Source: Actinomycetes bacterium (GTDB lineage Bacteria; Actinomycetota; Actinomycetes; Actinomycetales; Dermatophilaceae). From it: a DNA stretch of 7,628 nt. The notes below the pieces were generated by a model that saw only the letters and a list, made by a program, of their open reading frames with translations, was not told the origin of the DNA and searched no databases. This document shows, one piece after another, positions 6,273-7,628 of the stretch (its first letter is position 1; the number at the start of each line of letters is the position of its first letter). A program made the translations under genes and the position numbers. The stretch lies in contig JAEXXY010000370.1 of the NCBI GenBank assembly GCA_023451855.1, positions 1-7,628 on the forward strand. Direction: 5' to 3'.

Positions 6273-6310
6273 TCGCGTACTGCTCCCACCACGGGAGCAG
6301 CCGGTGAGGG
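6273..6310. repeat. 38-bp direct repeat, copy 2
   Basis: The second copy lies 82 bp downstream of the first, and the DNA between the copies shows no clear similarity beyond the 38 bp. The four differences are clustered in the middle, at positions 18, 19, 21 and 25 of the unit, where they make the internal hairpin perfect in this copy. Possible identities are a REP-like intergenic element or a duplicated terminator; the sequence alone does not decide. Confidence 0.75.
6280..6300. terminator. Candidate terminator hairpin in the convergent intergenic region
   Basis: CTGCTCCC (6280-6287), loop ACCAC, GGGAGCAG (6293-6300) form a perfect 8-bp stem with a 5-nt loop. It lies 110 bp after the BtuF-like stop and 93 bp beyond the JmjC stop, so it could end transcription from both sides. 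There is no U-tract on either strand. Confidence 0.4.
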
Positions 6311-6345
6311 AGGGGCGGAGCAGAGTGACGCCGGGCTGGTCGTGC

Positions 6346-6386
6346 CCGAGCCGGCTCGGCGTCGGTGGCCGGTTACCCCGGACGCC
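6346..6386. terminator. Palindrome and hairpin just beyond the JmjC gene, possible terminator
   Basis: CCGAGCCGGCTCGG (6346-6359) is a perfect 14-bp palindrome. GGCGTC (6358-6363) can pair with GACGCC (6381-6386), with further partial pairing of GGT and ACC inside. The second structure is 6 bp past the minus-strand JmjC stop codon, where a terminator for that gene would be expected. The two stems share bases 6358-6359 and no T-tract follows, so this is a weak call. Confidence 0.3.
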
Positions 6387-6392
6387 GGACGC

Positions 6393-7613
6393 TCAGTCGT
6401 CGAGGACGACGAGACCGGCGAGGAGCAGCCGCCGGGTCAGGTCGAGACCGACCATGTCGGCGCGCAGCACGCCGTCGTCGACGAGCGCGATGAGGGCGCC
6501 GACGTCGTGCTCGTCGACCGTGAGGTCGGGCAACCGGCTCGTCAGGCGGGCCCCGCCACCGGGCTCACCGTCGAGGCGGGCGCCGAGGTGCGGGCGCAGC
6601 CGCACGCACGAGTGGCCGTCGAGGTCCTCGGCTGCCGTCACCTGGGCAAGCGGTCCGACCGGCGCTGCCCGCTGCGTGTCGCGCCACCGGCGCTGCATGA
6701 CGTCTGCGACCTCGCGCGCCGGTACCGCGCGCAGAGCCTCGACCAGGGCCTCGCGAGCCACCTCCACGTCGTCGTCGAGCTCGGCCGCGCGCGGGCCCCC
6801 GGCTGACAGCGGCAGCGTGCCGCGCACCCGCTCGGCGCGGCTCGCTGCCTCGACTGCGAGCGTCGCGAGCTCGTCGGCCAGGTGCCGCCGTGTCCACACG
6901 TGGACGCCGATGGTGACGTGCGTGCTGACACCGCCGAGGGCGGTCGCCGAGTGGATCCAGCCGCGAGGCAGGTAGAGCACGTCGCCGGGACGAAGGGTGA
7001 ACTCGTGCAGCGGCTCGTGTCGCGCCGCCTCCTCGACATCCGAGCGGCGGCCGGTCCACGGGTCGTCGCGCAGTGGAGCGGGCCGTACCGGGGGACGCAG
7101 GCGCCACTGCTTCTCGCCGGAGGTCTGCACGACGAAGACGTCGTGCACGTCGTAGTGGTCGTCGAAGCCGCGACTCTGCCGCGGCGTCACGTAGGCGTTG
7201 GCCTGGACCGGGTGGCCCAGCTCGTCGGCCAGGGTCTGGGTGAAGTCGATGATGGGGCCCCACGTGCGGTGCAGACCCTGCAGGACGATCGTCGCGCCGG
7301 CGGCGAAGTGGCCGAGCAGCTTGTCGTCGCTGACCTGGTCGGCGATCCCGGCCCCGACTCCGCCGCCGGCGGTGAACTCCCGGTCGCTGAGCGTGCGGCC
7401 GTCACGGGCCACCCGCAGGAACGGGGTGCGCAGCCCCCGGCGTGACACGAGCTCGTCCACGTCATCCTGGCCGAGCAGGTCGGCCGCGCCGGCGAGCAGG
7501 TCGCCCGCCCGGGAGACGAGGGGCTGCCGGCCCCAGTACTCGCTCGCGAAACCGGACTGGGACAGGGGCACGAGGCGCGCGAGAGCCGAGTGCCCGTGCG
7601 TACGCACGGGCAC
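6393..7613 (-). CDS. JmjC/cupin 2-oxoglutarate-dependent oxygenase, ribosomal-oxygenase-like
   Basis: This 406-residue protein resembles bacterial and eukaryotic ribosomal oxygenases (YcfD/RoxA, MINA53, NO66), Fe(II)/2-oxoglutarate enzymes that hydroxylate ribosomal protein side chains. The iron ligands are visible: H153 and D155 in DDHYDVHDVF and H221 in LPRGWIHSATA. K168 in SGEKQWRL has the spacing of the 2-oxoglutarate-binding lysine recalled for MINA53. The N-terminal region has YWGRQPLVSRAGD (26-38) and SRRGLRTPFLRVARDGR (57-73); ~240-300 is helical and ~300-406 looks like the C-terminal winged helix. There is no signal peptide. The start is uncertain: GTG 7611-7613 is listed, but GTG codons 3 and 15 are alternatives and the frame stays open to the window edge. 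None has a clear Shine-Dalgarno site. ALARLV at 10-15 looks family-typical, arguing against starting at codon 15. The actual substrate, ribosomal or otherwise, cannot be read from the sequence. Confidence 0.85.
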   Translation of the reverse strand: MPVRTHGHSALARLVPLSQSGFASEYWGRQPLVSRAGDLLAGAADLLGQDDVDELVSRRGLRTPFLRVARDGRTLSDREFTAGGGVGAGIADQVSDDKLLGHFAAGATIVLQGLHRTWGPIIDFTQTLADELGHPVQANAYVTPRQSRGFDDHYDVHDVFVVQTSGEKQWRLRPPVRPAPLRDDPWTGRRSDVEEAARHEPLHEFTLRPGDVLYLPRGWIHSATALGGVSTHVTIGVHVWTRRHLADELATLAVEAASRAERVRGTLPLSAGGPRAAELDDDVEVAREALVEALRAVPAREVADVMQRRWRDTQRAAPVGPLAQVTAAEDLDGHSCVRLRPHLGARLDGEPGGGARLTSRLPDLTVDEHDVGALIALVDDGVLRADMVGLDLTRRLLLAGLVVLDD

Positions 7614-7620
7614 CCGGCTC
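7583..7620. repeat. 38-bp near-perfect palindrome over the JmjC gene start
   Basis: The left arm GAGCCGAGTGCCCGTGCGT (7583-7601) and right arm ACGCACGGGCACCCGGCTC (7602-7620) are reverse complements at 18 of 19 positions. The central 24 bp (7590-7613) are perfect. It spans the proposed GTG start and the first ten or so codons. In the minus-strand transcript the single mismatch becomes a G-U wobble, giving a continuous 17-bp stem closed by a GUAC loop. It could be a translational control hairpin or a binding site for a dimeric protein. Confidence 0.75.
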
Positions 7621-7628
7621 GTCGTGTC

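Noticed and set aside
6273..6392. A small minus-strand gene ending in HRLLPWWEQYAKA at repeat copy 2
   Set aside because: The frame opens after a TAA and contains no ATG, GTG or TTG before its stop, so it is not a gene as it stands; it is noted only as a possible remnant.
1..7628. CRISPR arrays, tRNA/rRNA genes, insertion sequences, phage or defence genes
   Set aside because: No regularly spaced repeat array, no tRNA-like cloverleaf or rRNA segment, no transposase or integrase motif was seen; the window reads as ordinary chromosomal metabolism.

Overview
The window is GC-rich DNA of the kind found in high-GC Gram-positive bacteria (Actinomycetota). Codon third positions are strongly G/C, so long open frames run antisense to nearly every gene. 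Gene content (fused isobutyryl-CoA mutase IcmF beside a MarR regulator, an AldO-type polyol oxidase, an actinobacterial-type JmjC/cupin protein) and the lack of Shine-Dalgarno sequences at two promoter-proximal starts fit that phylum. A narrower placement, perhaps near the Micrococcales or Propionibacteriales, would be a guess.

Layout, left to right. (1) 1-242, plus: C-terminal end of a flavin-dependent alditol/aldonolactone oxidase, cut by the window edge. (2) 244-276: hairpin between convergent genes, a probable shared terminator. (3) 266-1543, minus: AGE-superfamily sugar isomerase/epimerase, 24 bp behind (4) 1568-2092, minus: MarR-family repressor; these two look like one transcript. (5) 2093-2154: a 62-bp divergent control region with two overlapping back-to-back promoters, each placing its start codon about 7 nt from a -10 box, so both mRNAs are predicted leaderless. 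An 18-bp imperfect palindrome lies across the icmF promoter. (6) 2155-5397, plus: complete icmF. (7) 5418-6170, plus: 20 bp after icmF, a BtuF-like helical-backbone cobalamin/metal receptor without a signal peptide. (8) 6171-6392: convergent intergenic region with a 38-bp direct repeat in two copies, one holding a perfect 8-bp hairpin, plus a 14-bp palindrome. (9) 6393-7613, minus: JmjC/cupin oxygenase resembling ribosomal oxygenases, with a 38-bp near-perfect palindrome over its apparent start.

How the parts may work together. IcmF interconverts isobutyryl-CoA and n-butyryl-CoA with adenosylcobalamin and carries its own G-protein chaperone. The downstream BtuF-like protein, apparently cytosolic, may handle cobalamin for it. 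The divergent MarR protein is the obvious candidate regulator of icmF and of its own operon, which would also tie in the sugar isomerase. The polyol oxidase fragment could belong to the same sugar theme, but it lies on the opposite strand. The JmjC gene is probably an independent unit.

No complete novel multi-gene system is evident. The points most worth following up are the compact leaderless divergent promoter with its putative operator, the palindrome at the JmjC start, and the signal-less BtuF-like protein coupled to icmF.
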